DNA of 38,715 nt from CAZQQN01 sp964549595 (GTDB lineage Bacteria > Bacteroidota > Bacteroidia > CAILMK01 > CAYYUA01). Below are positions 1 through 8,840 of this stretch, in pieces (position 1 is the stretch's first letter; the number at the start of each line of letters is the position of its first letter). The translations under genes and the position numbers were made by a program. The DNA is taken from NCBI GenBank assembly GCA_964549595.1, contig CAZJWK010000017.1, positions 1 to 38,715 of the forward strand. The letters are read 5' to 3'. The notes beneath the pieces were generated by a model. That model saw nothing but the letters and a program-made list of their open reading frames with translations, made no database searches and had not been told where the DNA came from.

Positions 1-705
1 GGCTGTGGAAGGTCAGGTACAACCCTGTTACTATCTATATTAAGTGCGCATCCCCATATTTTTGCCTTATCCAGCGAATCGGCTGCTTTCAGGATATGGA
101 TCAGTAAGGATATCAATGGAAAAAAGGAAGCCGTACCCAAGCGTTTGGATCGCTTTTATTGGGAATTTTTATTTAAAAAAATTCCGGAAGAAGCAAATCG
201 CTTATGTGAAAAAACCCCGAATAATGTTCGTTTTATCGAACCCATCCTCAATTTCTTTAATGGTAAGGCTAAATTTATTCATATTATTCGGGATGGGAGG
301 GATGTTATGCTTTCCCGCCATCCGGATGATCCGACTAAATACTGGGTAGAGCCGGAAAGATGGGTTAATGATGTGAAAGCCGGCCTGGCTTTTAAAGGAC
401 ATCCTAATGTGATGACGATTCATTATGAAACCCTTGTTCGGGATTATAAAAACACCATTCAAGCCCTTTGTGAATTCATCAGGGAACCCTGCGTAGATGA
501 AGTTTATAATTGGATTCAACATACGCGCATCAGGGAAAGTGCTGCATGGGAAAGTGGTGTACAGGCCCTTCATGAAAATTCCATCCAAAAATGGGAAACC
601 ACTTCAGATCATAAGCGACTTGAAGAAATCATGGCAAACCAAGAGGTAACCAGGCTTTTAACCGAATTGGGTTATCCGGTACCAACATCAGGCGGTTCAA
701 GCTAA
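1..705 (+). CDS. Sulfotransferase family protein (5'-truncated by window edge)
   Basis: This is a PAPS-dependent sulfotransferase, which moves a sulfate group from 3'-phosphoadenosine-5'-phosphosulfate to an acceptor that the sequence does not identify. The reading frame is open from base 1, where it begins with GCGRSGTTLL, the 5'-phosphosulfate-binding loop. Only a short N-terminus is therefore missing. The second family motif (3'-phosphate binding) is visible as FIHIIRDGRDV around residues 90-100 of the visible part. A TTG at 145 could be taken as a start, but it would delete the P-loop, so the frame is treated as partial. The TAA stop (703-705) overlaps the stop of the converging sulfotransferase on the other strand. 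The family call is secure and the substrate is unknown. Confidence 0.85.
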   Translation, partial: GCGRSGTTLLLSILSAHPHIFALSSESAAFRIWISKDINGKKEAVPKRLDRFYWEFLFKKIPEEANRLCEKTPNNVRFIEPILNFFNGKAKFIHIIRDGRDVMLSRHPDDPTKYWVEPERWVNDVKAGLAFKGHPNVMTIHYETLVRDYKNTIQALCEFIREPCVDEVYNWIQHTRIRESAAWESGVQALHENSIQKWETTSDHKRLEEIMANQEVTRLLTELGYPVPTSGGSS

Positions 706-1451
706 TCTTCTTCGTAACCAAAACGCTTCATGGCATCCCCTGCAATTTCCCAGAATTGATTTTTCCAATGGTCCGGCCATTCTTCATAGTCCGGGAAAAA
801 ATTTTGGTGGGTTTTATTCACCTTTTTGCCGGCCATTGCTTTTACTTTTTCGGAATTATAACCGATGCCGGGTAATCCCTCGAGCAACTTAAACAGATCA
901 GTATGCGGCGGCTGAAAAATGTTTTCAAACGATAACCAAAAATCCGGGTTTTGGGCTTCTACGGTTTCATTCACGGTTTTCCAGTACCAGCTTAATTTCT
1001 GAAGGGCATTCCAGGATTGCCATTTATCCCGAGCCGAATCACCGTGAATATGAAAAGGCGTTATATGATTGTTGGTTATGTAGCGGTATTTGTTAAGCCA
1101 GGAAGTAACGACTTTACGCCCGTCCCTGATGATATGGATGATCCGTTGATTGGTAAATGCATCCCGGATAAGGGGTATGGCTGCAAAAAGGTGATAATTG
1201 GTTTCTACATACCAATCTTCTTCACGCTTTCTATGGCGCCATTTACGGGGCAAACTGAAGTAATACTTTTCATATAAGGAGTGTTTTCTTCCAACGAGCT
1301 CGTAGCTCCTGGCACGAAATGCCGGGCTGGGTTCATGCAAACTCCAGGCATTATCCACCATCTCATTAAAAAGCGCAGTGAAAAAATCAGTACCGGTTCT
1401 GCCGGTGGAAACGACAAAAGCCCAATGTTTATCTGGGATTGATTTAGGCAA
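702..1451 (-). CDS. Sulfotransferase family protein
   Basis: This 249-residue protein is a second, divergent sulfotransferase-fold enzyme. The PAPS 5'-phosphosulfate loop is STGRTGTDFF (residues 15-24), close to the N-terminus as is usual in bacterial members. The 3'-phosphate motif is IIHIIRDGRKVVTSW, near the middle. There is no signal peptide or obvious membrane segment, so it is probably cytoplasmic. It lies 29 bp downstream of the alpha-2-macroglobulin gene on the same strand and could be cotranscribed with it. Its TAG stop shares bases with the TAA stop of the converging sulfotransferase. The two proteins share motifs but little else by eye, so they are not a recent tandem duplication. 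The acceptor (glycan, lipid or small molecule) is unknown. Confidence 0.8.
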   Translation of the reverse strand: MPKSIPDKHWAFVVSTGRTGTDFFTALFNEMVDNAWSLHEPSPAFRARSYELVGRKHSLYEKYYFSLPRKWRHRKREEDWYVETNYHLFAAIPLIRDAFTNQRIIHIIRDGRKVVTSWLNKYRYITNNHITPFHIHGDSARDKWQSWNALQKLSWYWKTVNETVEAQNPDFWLSFENIFQPPHTDLFKLLEGLPGIGYNSEKVKAMAGKKVNKTHQNFFPDYEEWPDHWKNQFWEIAGDAMKRFGYEED

Positions 1452-1480
1452 TGTGCTACTTTTAGAGGTGAAATGCCTTT

Positions 1481-4400
1481 TTATTTGATTTGCAACATTC
1501 TGCCCTCCGAATGGCTATTGAATTCGGGTGCATACATGCTTTGGACGGTTCCAATACCGTTCTGGAATGTTCCACTCTGGGAGACAACCAATTGGTATTC
1601 AAAAACATGGCTTCCCTTCGGGATCCTGTTAAAGAAGAAATTGGCTGTCGCATCCTTAATGCTTTGATAGTAACCTAATCCCTGCTGATAACGGTAACCG
1701 GAAAGTTGATTCAAAGGCTCTAAAGCCGGCGCTCGCATATCCTGCAGGTGAATGAATTCCATGGCCCGGTCCGTTTTCAGGTTTAACCTGACCGTAATGT
1801 AATCACCCGGTCTGAGCGAATCGCCTTTTTCCAATGGTATCAGGGTTTCTCCGGCTTCCGTGGTTACTTTTTTGTAAAGTTTTTTCTCTACTTTTAATGG
1901 CGTTTCATAGGAAGAAATCCGGTCTAACCTTTCAAAATATTGCCAATGGAGTGCACCCCATGCAATGCCTTTACCCGATTTTTTAATTTGAATAGCATTA
2001 AATTTTGCCGGTTTGATGGCTTTACGATCCCATGTCATTCTGAAGTATCCCGTACCGGCTTGTTTTTCATCAGGTAAGGAGAGGGGTTTTTTGTTAAGTT
2101 TGATGGTCAAATCCCCGCTTCCCGATAACCAATCCTCTCCTTTGAGCAGTAAAGAATAGCAAGCCTTAGCTGTTGCTTTTGTGGTAGGCCAGGCCTGGAC
2201 TTGCTTCTGCTTCAATAACCATACTTTCATGGATTGGACTGCATCCTGGTCATTCAGAATTTCAGAAAACGCTTCGATTAAAATTGCCTGGGCTTCAATA
2301 GGAGAACGGTACCATTGGTATCCCGGCTTGTTATCCCGCCAATACATGCCCAGTTCTTCATCCTTTAGGCTTTTTTCCTTAAGGGAGGTCAAAATTTGTT
2401 TAGCTTCATCCGGGCTTCCAAACCGGTGAAGGGCCAGTGCCAGCATGGCTTGCTCCATAATGGAGCGCGAAAGCCAATATTTCCTGGCCTGCTTCATCCA
2501 ATATTCAAAGGCTTCCTTTTGCGCTATTGCTTGGTCTTTAAAGAAACTTCTGGCATAAAGGTATTGAACCTGTTGAGCACTTAAATGATTGGCTTCTAAA
2601 CTATCGCTATTTTGCTTAACCCGTTCATAATCTTTTCGAATAGCCTTATCCATGTAATTCAGGGCATTTTCCAACATATCACTGTTTAAAAGCGATTGGG
2701 CATTTTTAACGCCTAATTTATCCATATGACCGATTCCCCCTACGATAGTCTGGGTAATGGTCTGGCTGGCATTCATTCCCTTGAACCAAGGCCAAGCTCC
2801 ATTAGGGAGTTGCCAATTGCGTAACTTCCGCAGGTTTTTTTCTAACAACTTTTCCGTTTTACTGGTATTGAAGTATTCTGCTAACCGGGCTTTGCGGGCT
2901 GCTTCATCTTGGGCTTCTTCAAGCCACGGAGTGTTCTGTAAGTTAGCCGATTTAAGGTTTTGATCTTTTTTCAGATTCGACATCAAAGCCGATGAATCAT
3001 TTTTCCACTTGTTAAAAACTGATTTCATTTTGGGATTGGATTGAAGGATATGCTTTGCTAAGCCATTACTGTAAAAAGCATTGAATACTTGTTCACTGCA
3101 TTCATAATCCGGCTTCATTAGGCTTGGTAAGGCTTGAACAGCATACCAGGACGGATTAGAGGCCATCTCCAATATCACCTTACGGTTTTCCAGGGTTGAA
3201 GATTGCTCTTTGCCCATACGATCAAATGAGAAGCTTCGGCTGTTGTTGCCTTTTACCCAAAGCGGTAGGGATTCGGTTACCATTTTTTTGGCCGGTAAAA
3301 CCGGGATTAGTCCTTCCTGGCCGTCAGAATGATTATCGGAGGTGGCTTGAACCTGGTAAATAAGGCCTTTTTTGTTTTCCGGGGCATTGATTTTCCAGGA
3401 GATGGAGGTTGACCTGTTTTCCTTAAGCGAAAATTGCTTTTTTGCTTTTCCCTGGATAACCTCATTTAATTTTTCGCGGTTTGATGCCTCTATTATGGTT
3501 AATTTAACAGGGCCATTAAGCGCTTTATCGGAGAGATTGGAAACTTTAACGGAAAATTCAAGCACATCTCCCTCACGCAAAAAACGGGGAACATTCGGCT
3601 CTACCATAAGCTCCTTTTGAGTCACAACTGTTTGGGTCTGATAAGCATTGGCAAGTGCTTGGTCATGAGCCAGAAACATGGCTTTCCAACGCGTAAGGGA
3701 TTCCGGTGTCTGAAAATTTAGCTTTACAACGCCTGAGTTGTTGGTTTTTACCTGTGGAAAAAAGAATGCGGTTTCTGAAAGGTCTTTTCGTAGATCAGCT
3801 TCCTTGGATTCTGACTTGGAGGATTCTTTTTCCCTGGTTTCTTTTTTTCTTTTTTGGTCCGGTTTCGTGTTTTTGGCCATGGTGACGATTTCAGATCCTT
3901 TACTTTTGTCAATTGAAAGATAAATCTTGTCGGTCCTGTTGAAAGGCTCTCCAATCAATTGCTCAAAACGGTATTCTTTAAATTCTGGTGTATTCCGTGA
4001 GCGACTAAACCTTTGAAAGTAACCGCCATAAGAAGAAAAAGAATTGATGGGATTATAATTGAGTCTTGGCCTGAATGTAGGGAATAGGTTAAAAGACCAA
4101 CCATGCTTTTTTATGGCGTCAAGGGAAGCATCGTACATACTGGCTAATAACTCGGCATTTGCCGGCTTTCCATCTGCATTGCTAAGGGTTATGGACCATG
4201 TTTCATCCTTGCCGGGACGAAGTTTACTTCTAAAAGTGGAGAGGTGCATGGAAAGCTTTTTATTTTTCCATGGGACTTTAATCATTTCATGGTGGGTATA
4301 AATCCGGTTTTCATTCACTGAAAACAGGTAAACGTGGATATTCCCTCTGTGTTTTTCCTTGATGGGAATGGTAATTTTTTTCTGGCTGTCAATGACTTTT

Positions 4401-7400
4401 AAATGGCGTTTCTCAAGCACTTCACCATTTTGTTCAATATGGACAGTGGCGTGGGCTGTTTTATCTGCCGAGCCCCAGATCAATTCTGCTGATTCTCCGG
4501 GTTCTGCTTTAGTTTTTACGGGAATGAGGTAAGAAAATTCCGGAATAACAGCCGATTTTCCTTTTTCCTCATAAACTTTAATGATTTGACGGGTTTTCGT
4601 AACCTTTCCGTTTTTGCCTTTAATAGAAAACCGGCTTTTGTAATAACCAGGCTTTAGCCCTTCTAAATCCTCAGGCTTAATGGTTAATTTATTATTCCCT
4701 GCCACTGTTTCTTCAAACAGTACTGTCTTTTCATCCCAATTTTGTGGTTTGTGCTCTTTTTTATAGGGATCGTGTGGATATTTCGCTTTGTAGCCTTTTC
4801 GATCCTCAAGAGGTAAATCCGGGGAGGACCATAATTGCTTTCGAAAAAGCTTGTCAGGGCTCTTTAGCCTACTAATTGTTAATTTCCCCGATTTACCAAC
4901 CGTATCACCATTGATATTTCGAACACCGGGAGTAAGGCTCAGCCCTTCTTTCCGGTTAACCCATTCAGGCGCCTTAATTTCGGGATAAAAGGCTTGATAA
5001 CCTGCTTTTATCACCTTTTCGGCCTCATGACTTTCGCCGGTTAAGTCCGTCACAGTCACCTTTACCTTGTAACGGAAAACCGGTTTAAATTTTGTTTCAA
5101 TGGAAGGATCAGGTTTGGTTTTGAAAATGAACCGGAAATTTCCATCCTTTTCCGTATTAGTGGTTCCTTTGGTAATGAGCTTTTCGGAAGCAGATGGTAA
5201 TGCACCCCACCAATACCAAAAAGGAAACCGGACCTGTCTCTTCACTGAATACTGAACGCTTGCTTCATCAAGGGGTACTCCGGAATAGGATTTGGCTTTG
5301 CCCTTAAATTCCACTTGTTCATTTAATTGATAGGCCGATTTGATATCCGGTAGCTCAATTTCGAAGTTGGGTCGTTTATATTCTTCTACAGAAATAGATT
5401 GTGAACCATACCTTGTTCTGAGCCTGTAATACCCGGTTAAACCGGATTGGGGTAAATCAAATTTCCCTGAAAAAGAGCCGAAGGAATTGGTTTGAAAAGT
5501 TTTTTTCCGGACGGTTTGGTTATTGGCATCTACCAATTGAACCTCTACGGAAGTCCTCGCTTGTAGATCATTTTGCTTACCATTCTTTTTGCTTTCTACG
5601 AGAATACCCTTAAAATGCACTTTTTGTCCGGGCCGGTAAATACTCCGGTCCGTAAAAAAATGGATTTGCTTATGGGTTCGATCATTTTTCCTTAATTTAT
5701 TGATGAAAAAAGACCGATTAGGGAAGAAGGTATCGTTGCCCTTGATGAGCTCTATATAAGTACGGCTATTGCGGGCATTAAAAGAAAAATGGCCTTTTTT
5801 ATCGGTTTTCGTTTGCTGTTTAAGGGAAAATTCTGGGGGATTTTGATTGGTTTGCTCCCATAGTTTAACCGTCACATTTTTTACCGGTGAACCGGTCTTG
5901 GCATTTGGTACAAAAAATTCTCCGGGTTTTGAAGATACACTGGTATTGATAAGGTTAAGGCTTGTTACCTGGAAAAATTTCGCTGCCAACAAGTCATTTT
6001 CCGGGTTTCGGGTTGGGTTATCAGCCAAAAGGATGGCATAATTTCCCTTATCTAAAGCTGGTATTCCCAGTTCGGTTTGATGTTGCTTGTAGTCAAGGGG
6101 TAGCCTGAGATCCTTTTTTAAATGGAACAAAAAATCCTTCTTTTTTAAGCTTTCAAGCAGGTTAACAGCACCTTTTTCCTGAAACCTAAGGTATTCCTTT
6201 TGCCCTAATGGAATGATCCAATAATAAATGGAGTCGAGGTTTTTGTAAGAAAGTAGAAATTTACCTGGTTCGCGGGGCAAATAAGTTTTTTCCAATTTGA
6301 TGGAGAATGAGGCAGCCCTTATTCTTTTTGCCAGTGCTTTGCAATTTTGTGCACCTATGCTGCCCGGATATTGCTCCATTGCTTTACTGCAAATTTGAAG
6401 GGCTATCTGCTTGGGGGGAATATCGGGGTAATCTTCAGGCTTAAAACCCTTATTCACCAATTTTGCTTGCAGGTAATACGCATCGGCTTTTGGCGGTGTA
6501 TCGGGGTAGTTTTCGATCACACGCTTCAGGGATTTGTAATAGGCTTGCCGTTTATTTGCCATCCCGGTTGCTTGTTGATAAATGGCCTGTAGCCTTTCTA
6601 AATCAGCATGAATAAGCGGGCCGTAAGCACTATCTTCGGCATGAATTTGAAGTAAATCCTGAAAAGTCCTTAAAATTTGGTAATTGGGGGCTTGTTTCTG
6701 TTTATCGGGTAGTTTGGCTTTCATAAATTGTTGGGCTGGGCTAAAGTAGTTTGTATCCTGAATAAGGAGTTTTTGAGGGGAAAAATCTTTTGCCAACTCA
6801 TTGTGCTTAAAATGATTAACCGCACGATAACTCAATAAGTCAAATAAGGAAGGTCTTAAATGCCGGTAATCGGTGTCCCCTTTTAGAACGTTTTTAAAAG
6901 AGGCTAAATGATAATTTTCCAGCTTATTCTTTGGTTTCAGAGATTTCGTAAAATAGTGATGAACAGTATCCCGAAAAACTCGTGGGCTCCATTTTTTAAT
7001 GCTGGAATCCGGTTTGGCTTTGATTGAACGGTTTTTTATTTCAAACCGGTTGACTTTGTAATAGGCTTTGAACTGCTCCGCCAGAAGGGATTGTAAAAGA
7101 GGCCCTACCGGGAAATAGGTGGTCCGAAGGTCCTTTTTTATTTGATTGATTTGTTTAAGGATAGGTTCTTCTGCAAATTCAAGGCGCTGCTTATGCATGG
7201 CATTTAAGGCCTTTACTTGCTGGACCGGATTTTGGTTTTTTTTGGCCTTTTTATGGATTTTCCTGGCCACCTTTAATGCGGATCGGTATTTTCCCTCTGA
7301 GTGATATTGATCCAATTTTTCCCACTTCCGGGAATAATCACGGTGGCCTAAACTATCGGGCAATGGTTTGTAGCCTTCCCTTTCGACTTTTTGGGTCGGT

Positions 7401-7468
7401 GCACAACTTTGGATTAACATTAATAAACCGACAAGCATTAAGGACGGCACCCAGAATAAATAGCGCAT
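1481..7468 (-). CDS. Alpha-2-macroglobulin family lipoprotein (YfaS-like, thioester-containing)
   Basis: This is a 1995-residue bacterial alpha-2-macroglobulin. Known bacterial members sit in the envelope and are thought to trap attacking proteases through a reactive thioester. A lipoprotein signal is visible: a hydrophobic stretch followed by LIQSC, with the acylated Cys at residue 22. An N-terminal helical, TPR-like region (about 30-400) comes before MG-type beta domains. The MG2 hallmark DRSIYRPGQKVHFKG is near residue 600, and the A2M domain is near 1230-1280 (ESLTRWKAMFLAHD). The thioester motif C1457-S-E-Q1460 is intact and followed by the alpha/alpha-toroid region. Length is at the long end for the family. 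It sits 85 bp downstream of the GWxTD lipoprotein gene, with a TAATTTTG box in between. No pbpC is adjacent, unlike the arrangement known for some proteobacterial A2Ms. Confidence 0.93.
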   Translation of the reverse strand: MRYLFWVPSLMLVGLLMLIQSCAPTQKVEREGYKPLPDSLGHRDYSRKWEKLDQYHSEGKYRSALKVARKIHKKAKKNQNPVQQVKALNAMHKQRLEFAEEPILKQINQIKKDLRTTYFPVGPLLQSLLAEQFKAYYKVNRFEIKNRSIKAKPDSSIKKWSPRVFRDTVHHYFTKSLKPKNKLENYHLASFKNVLKGDTDYRHLRPSLFDLLSYRAVNHFKHNELAKDFSPQKLLIQDTNYFSPAQQFMKAKLPDKQKQAPNYQILRTFQDLLQIHAEDSAYGPLIHADLERLQAIYQQATGMANKRQAYYKSLKRVIENYPDTPPKADAYYLQAKLVNKGFKPEDYPDIPPKQIALQICSKAMEQYPGSIGAQNCKALAKRIRAASFSIKLEKTYLPREPGKFLLSYKNLDSIYYWIIPLGQKEYLRFQEKGAVNLLESLKKKDFLFHLKKDLRLPLDYKQHQTELGIPALDKGNYAILLADNPTRNPENDLLAAKFFQVTSLNLINTSVSSKPGEFFVPNAKTGSPVKNVTVKLWEQTNQNPPEFSLKQQTKTDKKGHFSFNARNSRTYIELIKGNDTFFPNRSFFINKLRKNDRTHKQIHFFTDRSIYRPGQKVHFKGILVESKKNGKQNDLQARTSVEVQLVDANNQTVRKKTFQTNSFGSFSGKFDLPQSGLTGYYRLRTRYGSQSISVEEYKRPNFEIELPDIKSAYQLNEQVEFKGKAKSYSGVPLDEASVQYSVKRQVRFPFWYWWGALPSASEKLITKGTTNTEKDGNFRFIFKTKPDPSIETKFKPVFRYKVKVTVTDLTGESHEAEKVIKAGYQAFYPEIKAPEWVNRKEGLSLTPGVRNINGDTVGKSGKLTISRLKSPDKLFRKQLWSSPDLPLEDRKGYKAKYPHDPYKKEHKPQNWDEKTVLFEETVAGNNKLTIKPEDLEGLKPGYYKSRFSIKGKNGKVTKTRQIIKVYEEKGKSAVIPEFSYLIPVKTKAEPGESAELIWGSADKTAHATVHIEQNGEVLEKRHLKVIDSQKKITIPIKEKHRGNIHVYLFSVNENRIYTHHEMIKVPWKNKKLSMHLSTFRSKLRPGKDETWSITLSNADGKPANAELLASMYDASLDAIKKHGWSFNLFPTFRPRLNYNPINSFSSYGGYFQRFSRSRNTPEFKEYRFEQLIGEPFNRTDKIYLSIDKSKGSEIVTMAKNTKPDQKRKKETREKESSKSESKEADLRKDLSETAFFFPQVKTNNSGVVKLNFQTPESLTRWKAMFLAHDQALANAYQTQTVVTQKELMVEPNVPRFLREGDVLEFSVKVSNLSDKALNGPVKLTIIEASNREKLNEVIQGKAKKQFSLKENRSTSISWKINAPENKKGLIYQVQATSDNHSDGQEGLIPVLPAKKMVTESLPLWVKGNNSRSFSFDRMGKEQSSTLENRKVILEMASNPSWYAVQALPSLMKPDYECSEQVFNAFYSNGLAKHILQSNPKMKSVFNKWKNDSSALMSNLKKDQNLKSANLQNTPWLEEAQDEAARKARLAEYFNTSKTEKLLEKNLRKLRNWQLPNGAWPWFKGMNASQTITQTIVGGIGHMDKLGVKNAQSLLNSDMLENALNYMDKAIRKDYERVKQNSDSLEANHLSAQQVQYLYARSFFKDQAIAQKEAFEYWMKQARKYWLSRSIMEQAMLALALHRFGSPDEAKQILTSLKEKSLKDEELGMYWRDNKPGYQWYRSPIEAQAILIEAFSEILNDQDAVQSMKVWLLKQKQVQAWPTTKATAKACYSLLLKGEDWLSGSGDLTIKLNKKPLSLPDEKQAGTGYFRMTWDRKAIKPAKFNAIQIKKSGKGIAWGALHWQYFERLDRISSYETPLKVEKKLYKKVTTEAGETLIPLEKGDSLRPGDYITVRLNLKTDRAMEFIHLQDMRAPALEPLNQLSGYRYQQGLGYYQSIKDATANFFFNRIPKGSHVFEYQLVVSQSGTFQNGIGTVQSMYAPEFNSHSEGRMLQIK

Positions 7469-7516
7469 GAAAAAAATTATTTATTGATTTCGCTCAATAC
7501 CGTTTACCAATTTAGC

Positions 7517-7524
7517 CAAAATTA
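7517..7524 (-). promoter_or_regulatory. Candidate -7 box for the A2M gene
   Basis: The minus strand reads TAATTTTG here, matching the Bacteroidota -7 consensus TAnnTTTG, about 50 bp before the A2M start codon. No convincing TTTG/TTG -33 element is seen at the right distance, so this is a weak call. Confidence 0.3.
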
Positions 7525-7553
7525 AGCCTTTTTTGCTTTTAATTCACCCTTTT

Positions 7554-8816
7554 CTAATTTTTGATAAAGTCGCCCCTTCGAATTTTGTCTACCATTTGGA
7601 ACCAATACTTTTTAAAATGCGGAGAACGATCCAAAGTAAAATATTTACGGCATAAAGGGTGGTTTCTTCTTTGGAATTTAAAAATGATTTCAGGCATGTT
7701 GGCACCCTCAGGGTAAATCCACGTTTCTCCATTGTTGGAACGGTAAAGCATTTGGGGTTTGCCGAAAACGGTATAGATCATACCTCGGTCGGTTTTCCAA
7801 CCTTTTTTGTAGGTGGTAAAGTATTGATTGGCTTTTTTAACCCGTTTGTAAAAATATTGGATGAGTGCTTTCGCTTCCTTTTGATCATTATTGGTAATGT
7901 TCAGCCAGAATTGGTCCACCGCTTCTTTAGGTTTTTTCTGATTGAGCTTTTTATATCCTTCGTGCGAAGTGAGGTAAATAAGGGGTTTACGCAATTGCTT
8001 GGGTTCATTAAGTTCCGGAAAAGGGGGCTTATAAACTGTAAGGGGCAAACCTGTTTTTTCACCAATGGCTTTAAGAAGATAATTTCCGCTTTCGTTTAGG
8101 GAAATGGCATTAAAGGCTTTAAACCGCCTAACTGAGTCTAATTTCAGGTTTTTTAATTCCTTATTGACATACTCTGTGGCAAAGGGAGGAGGGGCCGGTT
8201 TGAAAGATGATCCCCCGTATTGCTCCAGAATCAGGGTGTCTAAATTTTCAGTGTGCTCAACAATGAGCTTTTCCCCGGCCTTCATTTCGTTTTTAAATAA
8301 AATTTCAGAATCTGAAAGTTTTCTGACGAGCATTTGCTGATGTTTTCCTTCCGCACTCTCGTACGGGTAGTAATAAATAAATGCTCTGCTTTGGGTGTTG
8401 TCCTCATGGTCCTTAACCAGCACCTCAATCAAATATTTTTGAGCAGGCGAGGGAAGGTTAAAGGATATTTCATGGTAATCGGGGTTATTGGATTTTAACG
8501 GTTCCTCAAGTTTTTTAACCCCGGAATCATAAATTCCGCTGACTTCGTAATCGCGGTAAAATCGGTAGGAAATGGTTACATCGTATTGCTTTTCGGGATG
8601 TTCAGATTGTTCAAAATGCTGAGGATTGAATCCTACGTAAAGCCGGGTATCCTCCGGGTTAGGGTGGTAAATTTTTAACTGAGGGTTTATTGGTTGGTTT
8701 TCTTTGTTGTAAAGGAATTCCAGGTTTTGATTAGCAAGGTAATTGACAGGGGTGCAACCTTTTAGAGCCATTAAGCTTATCAGGATAGCCGTTAATAATG
8801 GGTGTTTTGAATTCAT
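7554..8816 (-). CDS. GWxTD domain-containing lipoprotein
   Basis: This is a 420-residue lipoprotein of the GWxTD family, found mainly in Bacteroidota and relatives and without an assigned biochemical role. The N-terminus has a hydrophobic signal ending in LKGC, with the lipid-anchored Cys at residue 21. The diagnostic motif G339-W-K-T-D343 is followed by RGMIYTVFGKP, as in the family, and lies in the C-terminal third. The N-terminal half looks like beta-rich extracytoplasmic domains. It starts 24 bp after the DUF2723 gene and precedes the A2M lipoprotein gene, suggesting one envelope transcription unit. The family call is confident. No function can be assigned beyond a probable periplasm-facing or surface lipoprotein. 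Confidence 0.9.
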   Translation of the reverse strand: MNSKHPLLTAILISLMALKGCTPVNYLANQNLEFLYNKENQPINPQLKIYHPNPEDTRLYVGFNPQHFEQSEHPEKQYDVTISYRFYRDYEVSGIYDSGVKKLEEPLKSNNPDYHEISFNLPSPAQKYLIEVLVKDHEDNTQSRAFIYYYPYESAEGKHQQMLVRKLSDSEILFKNEMKAGEKLIVEHTENLDTLILEQYGGSSFKPAPPPFATEYVNKELKNLKLDSVRRFKAFNAISLNESGNYLLKAIGEKTGLPLTVYKPPFPELNEPKQLRKPLIYLTSHEGYKKLNQKKPKEAVDQFWLNITNNDQKEAKALIQYFYKRVKKANQYFTTYKKGWKTDRGMIYTVFGKPQMLYRSNNGETWIYPEGANMPEIIFKFQRRNHPLCRKYFTLDRSPHFKKYWFQMVDKIRRGDFIKN

Positions 8817-8840
8817 GGTTTTTTTATGACCATTTTAAGG

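Noticed and set aside
1473..1678. Several short overlapping frames at the 3' end of the A2M gene
   Set aside because: All are antisense or shifted shadows of the A2M C-terminus and the following 29 bp gap, with no family similarity.
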